Of a DNA stretch of 17,830 nucleotides, positions 6,983-12,774 are shown piece by piece. The position numbers were made by a program, and so were the translations under genes. Every line of letters starts with the position of its first letter. Position 1 is the stretch's first letter. The stretch comes from an uncultured Muribaculaceae bacterium (lineage in GTDB: Bacteria; Bacteroidota; Bacteroidia; Bacteroidales; Muribaculaceae): NCBI GenBank assembly GCA_958439725.1, contig CAUBWJ010000039.1:1-17830 (forward strand), given 5' to 3'. The notes beneath the pieces were generated by a model. It was given only the letters and a program-made list of their open reading frames with translations, did no database searches and had not been told where the DNA came from.

Positions 6983-6990
6983 AAAGGAGG
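6983..6990 (+). promoter_or_regulatory. Strong Shine-Dalgarno sequence of rplF
   Basis: AAAGGAGG ends 9 nt before the rplF ATG and is fully complementary to a canonical anti-Shine-Dalgarno CCUCCUUU. Bacteroidota ribosomes are known to sequester the anti-Shine-Dalgarno, and most starts in this window lack such a site, so this match is unusual. Confidence 0.7.
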
Positions 6991-6999
6991 ATACGAATT

Positions 7000-7554
7000 A
7001 TGTCAAGAATAGGTAAAGCCCCCATTGAAATCCCTGCCGGCGTAACAGTTACCGTCAGCGGCGACACAGTGACAGTCAAAGGTCCCAAAGGCACCCTCAC
7101 CCAGAAAGTGAATCCCGAACTTACCGTAACGGTTGAAGACGGCCACGTGAAGCTCACCCGTCCCAGCGACGACCGCGAGCACCGCGCACAGCACGGCCTC
7201 TACCGCGCCCTGATCCACAACATGGTTGTGGGCGTCTCTACCGGCTACCGCAAGGAAATGGAATTAGTAGGCGTAGGCTACCGCGCCACGGCCACCGGCC
7301 AGGTGCTCGAGCTCTCGCTCGGTTTCTCCCACGCCATATATATCAAGCTTCCGCCGGAGGTCAAGGTTGAAGCAAAGAGCGAACGCAACAAAAACCCGCT
7401 TATTATCCTCGAGAGCGACGACAAGCAGCTCCTGGGCCAGGTGTGCGCCAAAATCCGCTCGCTCCGCAAGCCCGAACCCTACAAGGGCAAAGGTATCAAG
7501 TTTGTGGGCGAGGTTATCCGCCGCAAGTCGGGTAAGACAGCAAGTGCCAAATAA
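7000..7554 (+). CDS. rplF: 50S ribosomal protein L6 (uL6)
   Basis: L6, 184 aa, lies at the base of the L7/L12 stalk near the GTPase-associated centre. It is built of two similar alpha/beta domains: residues 1-80 (MSRIGKAPIEIPAGVTVTVSGDTVTVKGPKGTL) and about 85-175 (ELVGVGYRATATGQVLELSLGFSHAIYIKLPPEVKVE). The family signature EPYKGKGIKFVGEVIRRKSGK closes the protein. Its start is marked by a perfect Shine-Dalgarno sequence, unlike its neighbours. It lies 18 nt after rpsH and 18 nt before rplR. Confidence 0.98.
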   Translation: MSRIGKAPIEIPAGVTVTVSGDTVTVKGPKGTLTQKVNPELTVTVEDGHVKLTRPSDDREHRAQHGLYRALIHNMVVGVSTGYRKEMELVGVGYRATATGQVLELSLGFSHAIYIKLPPEVKVEAKSERNKNPLIILESDDKQLLGQVCAKIRSLRKPEPYKGKGIKFVGEVIRRKSGKTASAK

Positions 7555-7572
7555 CTTTAACCGTATACAATC

Positions 7573-7914
7573 ATGATCTCCAAGATAGAAAGAAGAAATA
7601 AAATCAAGACACGCATCCGCGGCAAGATTTCAGGCACAGCCGAGCGTCCGCGCATGACCGTGTTCCGCTCCAACAAGCAGATTTACGTTCAGCTCGTAGA
7701 CGACCTGGCCGGCAAGACCCTCGTATCAGCCTCTTCCAAGGGCATAGCCGAGGGCACCAAGACCGAGGTCGCTGCCAAAGTAGGCGAGGCCGTTGCCCAG
7801 AAAGCACTGGCCGCAGGCATCAACGAAGTGGTTTTTGACCGCAACGGTTACCTCTTTCACGGACGTGTAAAATCTCTGGCCGACGCAGCACGCAACGGCG
7901 GACTTAAATTTTAA
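7573..7914 (+). CDS. rplR: 50S ribosomal protein L18 (uL18)
   Basis: L18, 113 aa, binds 5S rRNA with L5 in the central protuberance. The basic N-terminus (ERRNKIKTRIRGKISGTAERPRMTVFRSNKQIYVQLVDD) and the core KTLVSASSKGIAEGTKTEVAAKVGEAVAQKALAAGINEVVFDRNGYLFHGRVKSLADAARNGGLKF match the family end to end. Only 5 nt separate its stop from rpsE. Confidence 0.98.
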   Translation: MISKIERRNKIKTRIRGKISGTAERPRMTVFRSNKQIYVQLVDDLAGKTLVSASSKGIAEGTKTEVAAKVGEAVAQKALAAGINEVVFDRNGYLFHGRVKSLADAARNGGLKF

Positions 7915-7919
7915 ACATC

Positions 7920-8438
7920 ATGGCAAGCAAAAACAATAGAGTAAAATCGACCAACGACCTCGAGCTGAAGGACCGTCTGGTAGCCATCAACCGCGTCACC
8001 AAAGTAACCAAGGGCGGACGCACATTCACCTTCGCCGCCATCGTAGTGGTAGGCAACGAAAACGGTATCGTGGGCTGGGGCCTCGGCAAAGCCAACGAAG
8101 TCACCGCCGCCATTGCCAAGGGCGTTGAAGCAGCTAAAAAGAACCTTATCCGCGTGCCCGTGCACAAAGGCACCGTTCCCCACGAGCAGGTGGCCAAATT
8201 CGGCGGCTCCCGCATCATCCTCAAGCCGGCAAGCACCGGTACGGGCGTGAAGGCCGGCGGCGCCATGCGTGCCGTGCTCGAGAGCGTGGGCATCACCGAC
8301 GTTCTTGCCAAGAGCAAGGGCTCGTCCAACCCCCACAACCTGGTGAAGGCCACCATCGCCGCCCTCGGCGAGATGCGCTCGCCCGCCCAGGTTGCACAGA
8401 ACCGCGGCATCTCTGTAGAACAAGTGTTTAACGGCTAA
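7920..8438 (+). CDS. rpsE: 30S ribosomal protein S5 (uS5)
   Basis: S5, 172 aa, lies at the back of the small subunit by the mRNA entry channel and affects decoding fidelity. The N-terminal double-stranded-RNA-binding-like domain spans about residues 15-80 (LKDRLVAINRVTKVTKGGRTFTFAAIVVVGNENGIVGWGLGKANEV). The C-terminal domain (about 85-160) contains FGGSRIILKPASTGTGVKAGGAMRAVLESVGITDVLAKSKGSSNPHNLVKAT. The region where spectinomycin-resistance changes occur in E. coli (VTKGGR) is wild-type in appearance. Spacing is 5 nt from rplR and 17 nt to rpmD. Confidence 0.98.
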   Translation: MASKNNRVKSTNDLELKDRLVAINRVTKVTKGGRTFTFAAIVVVGNENGIVGWGLGKANEVTAAIAKGVEAAKKNLIRVPVHKGTVPHEQVAKFGGSRIILKPASTGTGVKAGGAMRAVLESVGITDVLAKSKGSSNPHNLVKATIAALGEMRSPAQVAQNRGISVEQVFNG

Positions 8439-8455
8439 TATCAATCACCACAGAA

Positions 8456-8635
8456 ATGGCACAGATAAAAATCAAACAGATCAAGAGCCGCATCAACGCT
8501 CCCGCAGTGCAGAAACGCACTCTCGACGCGCTCGGCCTCAAAAAAATGAACCACACCGTGGTGAAGGAAGATACCCCCTCAATAATGGGTATGGTTCAGC
8601 GAGTTCATCATCTTGTTGAAGTGACCAAAGCTTAA
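8456..8635 (+). CDS. rpmD: 50S ribosomal protein L30 (uL30)
   Basis: Short gene of 59 codons. The protein begins MAQIKIKQIKSRINAPAVQK and continues with RTLDALGLKKMNHTVVKEDTPSIMGMVQRVHHLVEVTKA, the complete beta-alpha-beta L30 pattern including the LGL-K-hydrophilic-DTP-GM-V-hydrophobic signature. L30 binds 23S rRNA near the base of the central protuberance. The start ATG lies 17 nt after rpsE, and rplO follows 14 nt after the stop, which is the canonical rpsE-rpmD-rplO order. The length is normal for the family. Confidence 0.97.
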   Translation: MAQIKIKQIKSRINAPAVQKRTLDALGLKKMNHTVVKEDTPSIMGMVQRVHHLVEVTKA

Positions 8636-8649
8636 ATCCCAAGACTACA

Positions 8650-9096
8650 ATGGAACTGAATAATATCAAACCCGCAGTGGGTTCCGTACAGAAGAAGACA
8701 CGTATTGGCCGCGGCCCGGGCTCGGGCAAGGGCGGCACTTCAACCCGCGGACACAAGGGAGCCAAATCGCGCTCCGGCTACAAACACAAAGTAGGTTTTG
8801 AAGGCGGTCAGATGCCCCTCCAGCGCCGTCTGCCCAAATTCGGATTCAAAAACATCAACCGCGTGGAGTACAAGGCCATCAATCTCGAGACCCTCGAGGC
8901 ACTCGCTGCCGCCAAGGATCTCCAGAAGATCGGTCTTGAGGAACTGCGCGCAGCCGGTTTCATCAACCGCAAGCAGCTCGTTAAGATACTTGGCAACGGC
9001 AGCGTGACACGCGCTCTCGCCGTTGAGGCCAACGCCTTCTCGAAGTCTGCCGAAAAAGCGATTACCGAAGCTGGCGGCTCAGTAACCAAACTCTAA
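8650..9096 (+). CDS. rplO: 50S ribosomal protein L15 (uL15)
   Basis: L15, 148 aa, a late-assembly protein with a long basic Gly-rich N-terminal extension that penetrates 23S rRNA. The extension (PAVGSVQKKTRIGRGPGSGKGGTSTRGHKGAKSRSGYKHKVGFEGGQMPLQRRLPKFGF, about residues 8-66) is diagnostic, and the globular C-terminal domain ends VEANAFSKSAEKAITEAGGSVTKL. It is followed after 14 nt by secY, the usual arrangement that couples ribosome and translocon supply. Confidence 0.98.
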   Translation: MELNNIKPAVGSVQKKTRIGRGPGSGKGGTSTRGHKGAKSRSGYKHKVGFEGGQMPLQRRLPKFGFKNINRVEYKAINLETLEALAAAKDLQKIGLEELRAAGFINRKQLVKILGNGSVTRALAVEANAFSKSAEKAITEAGGSVTKL

Positions 9097-9110
9097 TATA
9101 CTCCATTCTG

Positions 9111-10460
9111 ATGAGATTTTTTGAAACATTACGCAATATCTGGACCATCGAGGACCTCCGCAAGCGCATCCTGGTGACCCTCCTGCTGGTACTCGTGTAC
9201 CGCCTGGGCTGCTATGTAGTGCTTCCCGGAATAAGCCCCGCCGACCTGATTGCACTGTCGAACTTCACCAACAAGAGCGGCCTTATGCAGCTCCTCGACA
9301 TGTTCTCCGGCGGCGCCTTCTCCCAGGCCTCGATTTTCGCCCTCGGTATCATGCCCTATATCACGGCATCGATCGTGATACAGCTTCTGGGCATGGTGCT
9401 TCCTGTGTTTAAGAAACTGCAGGAGGAAGGCGAAAGCGGACACCAGAAACTCACCCAGTACACCCGCTACCTCACCGTGCTCATCCTGTGTCTGCAGGGT
9501 CCGGCATATCTGGTCAACCTCCAGATGCAGGTGAAGGCAGCAGGCTCTGAGGCTACCATGGGCTTCTGGACCATCCTCTACCTGACGGTGATACTGGCCG
9601 CCGGCTCCATGTTCATCATGTGGCTGGGCGAGCGCATCACCGACCGCGGCGTGGGCAACGGTATCTCGTTCATAATCCTCGTGGGCATCATCGCACGCCT
9701 CCCGGGAGCCATGTTCTACGAATTCACAAGCCGTCTGCCGGGAGCCACCGGCTCGCAGGGCGGTCTGGTGATGTTCGTTGTGGAAATCATCCTGCTCTTT
9801 GCCGTTACCGTAGGCGCCGTTCTGCTGGTGCAGGGCACCCGCAAGGTGCCCGTGCAGTATGCCAAGCACGTGGTAGGACGCCGTCAGTACGGAGGCCAGC
9901 GTTCCAACATTCCTCTGAAAGTAAATGCCGCCGGTGTGATGCCTATCATCTTTGCCCAGGCAATCATGTTTATCCCCATCACAATCGCCGGATACGGCGC
10001 CAACGAAAGTTCATCGGCCTTCTACCGCGCTTTCTCCGACATCAACGGATTCTGGTATAACTTCGTTTACTTTATCCTTATTGTAGCATTCACTTATTTC
10101 TACACTGCTGTTACGGTGAACCCCACCCGCATAGCCACCCAGCTCAAGAAAGACAATGCGTTCATCCCCGGCATCAAGCCCGGCAAGAACACCATTGAGT
10201 ATCTTGACTCGGTTATGTCGCGCATCACGCTGCCCGGTTCGCTGTTCCTCGGCATCGTGGCCATTCTTCCGGCCTTCGCACGCTTCTTCGGCGTAAGCCA
10301 GAATTTCGCCCAGTTCTTCGGCGGCACATCGCTGCTGATTCTCGTGGGTGTGGTTCTCGACACGCTTACCCAGATTGAGTCGCACCTCGACATGCACCAT
10401 TACGATGGTCTGATGAAGGGCGGCAAAATCAAGGGCCGCACCACCGGAAGCATGTATTGA
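9111..10460 (+). CDS. secY: Protein translocase channel subunit SecY
   Basis: SecY, 449 aa, the inner-membrane channel of the Sec translocon. Ten hydrophobic segments can be placed at about residues 20-38, 75-98, 120-138, 150-172, 182-200, 218-240, 272-292, 317-338, 373-392 and 403-420. The plug region follows TM1 (about 60-75, LLDMFSGGAFSQ). The long cytoplasmic loop with GTRKVPVQYAKHVVGRRQYGGQRSNIPLK (about 242-270) and the C5 loop VNPTRIATQLKKDNAFIPGIKPGKNT (about 336-361) are the ribosome and SecA contact sites known from the family. The tail KGRTTGSMY is short. The position between rplO and map is standard except that adk, often found here in other phyla, is absent. Confidence 0.98.
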   Translation: MRFFETLRNIWTIEDLRKRILVTLLLVLVYRLGCYVVLPGISPADLIALSNFTNKSGLMQLLDMFSGGAFSQASIFALGIMPYITASIVIQLLGMVLPVFKKLQEEGESGHQKLTQYTRYLTVLILCLQGPAYLVNLQMQVKAAGSEATMGFWTILYLTVILAAGSMFIMWLGERITDRGVGNGISFIILVGIIARLPGAMFYEFTSRLPGATGSQGGLVMFVVEIILLFAVTVGAVLLVQGTRKVPVQYAKHVVGRRQYGGQRSNIPLKVNAAGVMPIIFAQAIMFIPITIAGYGANESSSAFYRAFSDINGFWYNFVYFILIVAFTYFYTAVTVNPTRIATQLKKDNAFIPGIKPGKNTIEYLDSVMSRITLPGSLFLGIVAILPAFARFFGVSQNFAQFFGGTSLLILVGVVLDTLTQIESHLDMHHYDGLMKGGKIKGRTTGSMY

Positions 10461-10522
10461 TTAAAAATGAAGTGAGTGAAATACCACAAAAAGAAAACTA
10501 TCTCTGCTCATACATTTTCTAA

Positions 10523-11305
10523 ATGATCTATCTAAAGACACCTGAAGAAATCGAGAAAATGAGACTGGCTGCCACATTGGCGAGCCGCACACTCGGCGAG
10601 CTCGCCAAGTGGGTGGCTCCCGGTGTGACCACCAACAAGCTCGAGATGGTGGCCCGCGAATATATCACCGACAACGGCGGACGTCCCACATGCCTCGGCT
10701 ACGAGGGATTCCCCGCGGCTTTGTGCTACGAAGTCAACGAGACGGTGGTTCACGGTTTCCCTTCCAACTATGCACTGCGCGAAGGCGACATCATAGGCAC
10801 CGACATCGTTGTGGAGCTCGACGGCTGGAACGCCGACATGTGCTATACCTTCCCTGTGGGAGAAATCTCCGATGAGGTATACAAACTGTGCCGGATTACC
10901 AAAGAGTCGCTCTACAAGGGCATCGAGGCCTGCCGCGAAGGCAACCGCATAGGCGATATAGCCAACGCCATCCAGACATATTGCGAGCACGAGCGCTACG
11001 GCGTGGTTCGCGAGATGTGCGGCCACGGCATAGGAAAGGACATGCACGAGTCGCCTGAAGTGCCCAACTACGGGCGCCGCGGCACCGGTCCCGTAATCCG
11101 CAACGGCATGACCATAGCCATAGAGCCTATGATCAATATGGGAAGCCGCAATATCGTAATCGGCCCCGACGGCTGGGAGTGCCGCACGCGCGACCGCAAG
11201 CCCTCGGCACATTACGAGCACACCGTGGCGGTGGTAGACGGCAAAGCCGATATTCTCACCACTTACGAATACATCTATCAGGAACTTAAAGAAAGATTTA
11301 TTTAA
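10523..11305 (+). CDS. map: Type I methionine aminopeptidase
   Basis: Map, 260 aa, a cytosolic dimetal enzyme that removes the initiator methionine from nascent proteins. All expected residues are present: His77 (VVHGFP), metal ligands Asp94 (GTDIVV), Asp105 (NADMCY), His168 (CGHGIGKDMHE), Glu201 (AIEPM) and Glu232 (HYEHTVAV), plus His175. There is no N-terminal extension, so it is the simple bacterial class Ia. It follows secY by 62 nt, the longest ordinary spacer in the operon, and precedes infA by 11 nt. The 62-nt spacer contains TACATTTT close to the start, which is too near the ATG to be a convincing promoter. Confidence 0.98.
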   Translation: MIYLKTPEEIEKMRLAATLASRTLGELAKWVAPGVTTNKLEMVAREYITDNGGRPTCLGYEGFPAALCYEVNETVVHGFPSNYALREGDIIGTDIVVELDGWNADMCYTFPVGEISDEVYKLCRITKESLYKGIEACREGNRIGDIANAIQTYCEHERYGVVREMCGHGIGKDMHESPEVPNYGRRGTGPVIRNGMTIAIEPMINMGSRNIVIGPDGWECRTRDRKPSAHYEHTVAVVDGKADILTTYEYIYQELKERFI

Positions 11306-11316
11306 CAAAACAATAT

Positions 11317-11535
11317 ATGGCAAAACAAGCAGCGATTGAAATCGATGGCGTGATTGTAGAGTCGCTCTCCAACGCTATGTTCCGTGTCGAACTTGAAAAC
11401 GGTCATGAAATCACCGCCCATATCTCGGGCAAGATGAGAATGCACTACATCAAGATTCTTCCCGGTGACAAAGTAAGAGTCGAGATGTCGCCCTACGACC
11501 TCTCCAAAGGCCGGATCGCTTTCAGATACAAATAA
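11317..11535 (+). CDS. infA: Translation initiation factor IF-1
   Basis: IF-1, 72 aa, a single S1/OB-fold domain that blocks the A site during initiation and enhances IF-2 and IF-3. The match is full length: MAKQAAIEIDGVIVESLSNAMFRVELENGHEITAHISGKMRMHYIKILPGDKVRVEMSPYDLSKGRIAFRYK. Length and the conserved LENGH-x-hydrophobic-TAHISGKMR and GDKV-x-VE-x-SPYDL-x-KGRI blocks are canonical. It lies between map and rpmJ, as in many bacteria. Confidence 0.98.
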   Translation: MAKQAAIEIDGVIVESLSNAMFRVELENGHEITAHISGKMRMHYIKILPGDKVRVEMSPYDLSKGRIAFRYK

Positions 11536-11558
11536 GAAAATCAAAAAAACGAAATACA

Positions 11559-11675
11559 ATGAAAGTAAGAGCTTCAGTTAAAAAGCGCACCCCCGACAGC
11601 AAAATCGTGCGTCGCAAAGGCCGCCTCTATGTGATCAATAAGAAAAATCCTAAGTATAAACAGCGTCAAGGATAA
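11559..11675 (+). CDS. rpmJ: 50S ribosomal protein L36, zinc-free form (bL36)
   Basis: Very short gene, 38 codons. The protein starts MKVRASVKKRTPDSKIVRRK and continues GRLYVINKKNPKYKQRQG. Start, length, the KIVRR core and the KNPKYKQRQG end identify L36, the smallest large-subunit protein, which binds 23S rRNA near the stalk base. Classical L36 has a Zn ribbon of three Cys and one His. This protein has no Cys and no His, so it is the C- form and needs no zinc. The gene sits 23 nt after infA and 38 nt before rpsM, the normal place. Confidence 0.97.
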   Translation: MKVRASVKKRTPDSKIVRRKGRLYVINKKNPKYKQRQG

Positions 11676-11685
11676 ATTTTTTTAT

Positions 11686-11693
11686 TAATTTTG
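11686..11693 (+). promoter_or_regulatory. Possible internal -7 box before rpsM
   Basis: TAATTTTG matches the Bacteroidota -7 consensus TAnnTTTG exactly and is followed by C. No TTG/TTTG lies at the expected distance upstream (the end of rpmJ is there). A start about 7 nt downstream (near 11700) would leave a 5' leader of about 14 nt before rpsM. The region is T/A-rich, so chance is a real alternative. Confidence 0.35.
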
Positions 11694-11713
11694 CGAAAAA
11701 TTTAATTCGATAT

Positions 11714-12094
11714 ATGGCAGTACGCATAGTGGGAGTCGATCTCCCTCAGAACAAAAGAGGTGAAATATCCTTGACTTACATCTTCGGCATAGGCCGAAGC
11801 GCTGCAAAGACCATCCTCGAGAAGGCCGGCGTAAACCCCGATATCAAGGTTCAGGACTGGACCGACGACCAGGCAGCCAAAGTGCGCGAGGTAATACAGA
11901 ACGACTATAAGGTTGAAGGTGACCTCCGCAGCGAGATTCAGCTCAACATCAAGCGCCTCATGGACATAGGCTGCTACCGTGGCATCCGTCACCGTAACGG
12001 TCTTCCCGTCCGCGGCCAGAGCACCAAGAACAATGCCCGCACCCGCAAGGGACGCAAGAAAACAGTCGCTAACAAGAAGAAAGCTACAAAATAA
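11714..12094 (+). CDS. rpsM: 30S ribosomal protein S13 (uS13)
   Basis: S13, 126 aa, in the head of the small subunit, contacts P-site tRNA and forms bridges with L5. MAVRIVGVDLPQNKRGEISLTYIFGIGRSAAKTILEKAGVNPD contains the helix-two-turn-helix region. RLMDIGCYRGIRHRNGLPVRGQSTKNNARTRKGRKK is the signature, and the Lys-rich tail reaches the P site. In E. coli S4 represses translation at rpsM; here the spacer before rpsM is only 38 nt, with no room for a comparable leader. Confidence 0.98.
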   Translation: MAVRIVGVDLPQNKRGEISLTYIFGIGRSAAKTILEKAGVNPDIKVQDWTDDQAAKVREVIQNDYKVEGDLRSEIQLNIKRLMDIGCYRGIRHRNGLPVRGQSTKNNARTRKGRKKTVANKKKATK

Positions 12095-12103
12095 TAATTT
12101 AGT

Positions 12104-12493
12104 ATGGCAAAAAAGACAGTCGCAGCAAAGAAGAGAAACGTCAAAGTTGATGCCGCCGGCCAGCTTCACGTTCACTCCTCTTTCAACAACATCATCGTGT
12201 GCCTGGCCAACTCCGAGGGACAAGTCATCTCCTGGTCGAGCGCAGGCAAAATGGGCTTCCGTGGCTCCAAGAAAAACACTCCCTACGCAGCCCAGATGGC
12301 CGCTCAGGATTGTGCCAAGGTTGCCTATGATCTGGGCCTCCGCAAGGTGAAAGCTTATGTGAAGGGTCCCGGCAACGGCCGCGAATCAGCTATCCGCACC
12401 GTTCATGGCGCCGGTATCGAAGTAACCGAAATCATCGATGTTACTCCGCTGCCCCACAACGGTTGCCGTCCTCCCAAACGTCGTCGCGTCTGA
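12104..12493 (+). CDS. rpsK: 30S ribosomal protein S11 (uS11)
   Basis: S11, 129 aa, on the platform of the small subunit near the E site, with S6, S18 and S21. AAGQLHVHSSFNNIIVCLANSEGQVISWSSAGKMGFRGSKKNTPYAAQMAAQDCAKVA and VKGPGNGRESAIRTVHGAGIEVTEIIDVTPLPHNGCRPPKRRRV are the complete family signature. It follows rpsM by 9 nt. Its TGA stop codon forms the 3' end of the first arm of a 7-bp inverted repeat (12487-12507), the first element of the long structured gap before rpsD. Confidence 0.98.
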   Translation: MAKKTVAAKKRNVKVDAAGQLHVHSSFNNIIVCLANSEGQVISWSSAGKMGFRGSKKNTPYAAQMAAQDCAKVAYDLGLRKVKAYVKGPGNGRESAIRTVHGAGIEVTEIIDVTPLPHNGCRPPKRRRV

Positions 12494-12507
12494 TTCACTG
12501 TCAGACG
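12487..12507 (+). repeat. Hairpin embracing the rpsK stop codon
   Basis: CGTCTGA (12487-12493, ending in the stop codon TGA) pairs perfectly with TCAGACG (12501-12507), leaving a 7-nt loop. A G-U pair (12486/12508) can extend it. No T-run follows, so it is not an intrinsic terminator. It may protect an upstream 3' end after processing or act in read-through control; both ideas are inference. Confidence 0.5.
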
Positions 12508-12659
12508 TCATGCTCCCCGGCCCGCGATGGCCGGCGGTTGCCATACACCACATGTTTCCCGTCATATCCTGTAAAAGGATTGCGCCGGGAAATTTGCGGC
12601 GTTTAACCGGACAAAACATTAAGCAGGCCCCCGACGCTCAAGGCTCGGAACGGTCGGCA

Positions 12660-12700
12660 AGGTGAAATAGACCATACTTTTTCTTCACCTCTCTATGGTC
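12660..12700 (+). promoter_or_regulatory. H-type pseudoknot in the rpsD leader
   Basis: Stem 1 is AGGTGAA (12660-12666) with TTCACCT (12684-12690). Stem 2 is GACCATA (12670-12676) with TATGGTC (12694-12700). Both are perfect 7-bp helices and they interleave, giving the symmetric layout 7-3-7-7-7-3-7. They form either a pseudoknot or two mutually exclusive hairpins. The element ends 74 nt before the rpsD start. Confidence 0.65.
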
Positions 12701-12728
12701 GCGGCTGCACCGAACCGCTCTTTCCCGC

Positions 12729-12742
12729 CCCGGGATCCCGGG
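12729..12742 (+). repeat. GC palindrome before the rpsD start
   Basis: CCCGGGATCCCGGG is a perfect 14-bp palindrome; G12727 and C12743 can add a pair around a bulged C12728. It is followed by CTAAAACAAAAATAAAA rather than a T-run, so it is not a terminator in the + direction. It ends 32 nt before the ATG of rpsD. Confidence 0.5.
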
Positions 12743-12774
12743 CTAAAACAAAAATAAAATCAGCAACAAACAAA

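Larger units (their letters stand above)
12494..12774 (+). promoter_or_regulatory. Structured 281-nt leader region upstream of rpsD
   Basis: No gene is recognisable in this gap. Paired elements in order are: the stop-codon hairpin (12487-12507); CCGGCC/GGCCGG with a 6-nt loop (12517-12534); a two-part hairpin TTTCCCG/CGGGAAA enclosing ATCCT/AGGAT with loop GTAAA (12555-12592); CCGAC/GTCGG (12631-12657); a pseudoknot (12660-12700); GCGG/CCGC (12701-12718); and the palindrome CCCGGGATCCCGGG (12729-12742). The last 30 nt before the ATG are A-rich and look like an accessible start region. S4 is an autogenous repressor in E. coli and Bacillus, through structured mRNA, so a candidate S4 leader is the favoured reading. 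No good promoter is seen inside it. Confidence 0.65.

Noticed and set aside
10511..10518. TACATTTT as a -7 box before map
   Set aside because: It misses the final G, and the start of transcription would fall inside the map start codon. No -33 element was seen.
10532..11323. 263-codon open frame on the - strand opposite map
   Set aside because: Same cause as for eno: biased codon use in map keeps the antisense frame open. All metal ligands of Map are present on the + strand.
12589..12598. AAATTTGC as part of a promoter in the rpsD leader
   Set aside because: The octamer GAAATTTG lacks the leading T of TAnnTTTG, overlaps the arm of a hairpin, and has no TTG at the right distance.
12510..12665. 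51-codon ORF in the rpsD leader (starts MLPGPRWPAV), whose stop falls inside pseudoknot stem 1
   Set aside because: It overlaps several inverted repeats, has no family resemblance, and its composition looks like chance in GC-rich RNA. A leader peptide is conceivable, but nothing in the sequence supports translation.
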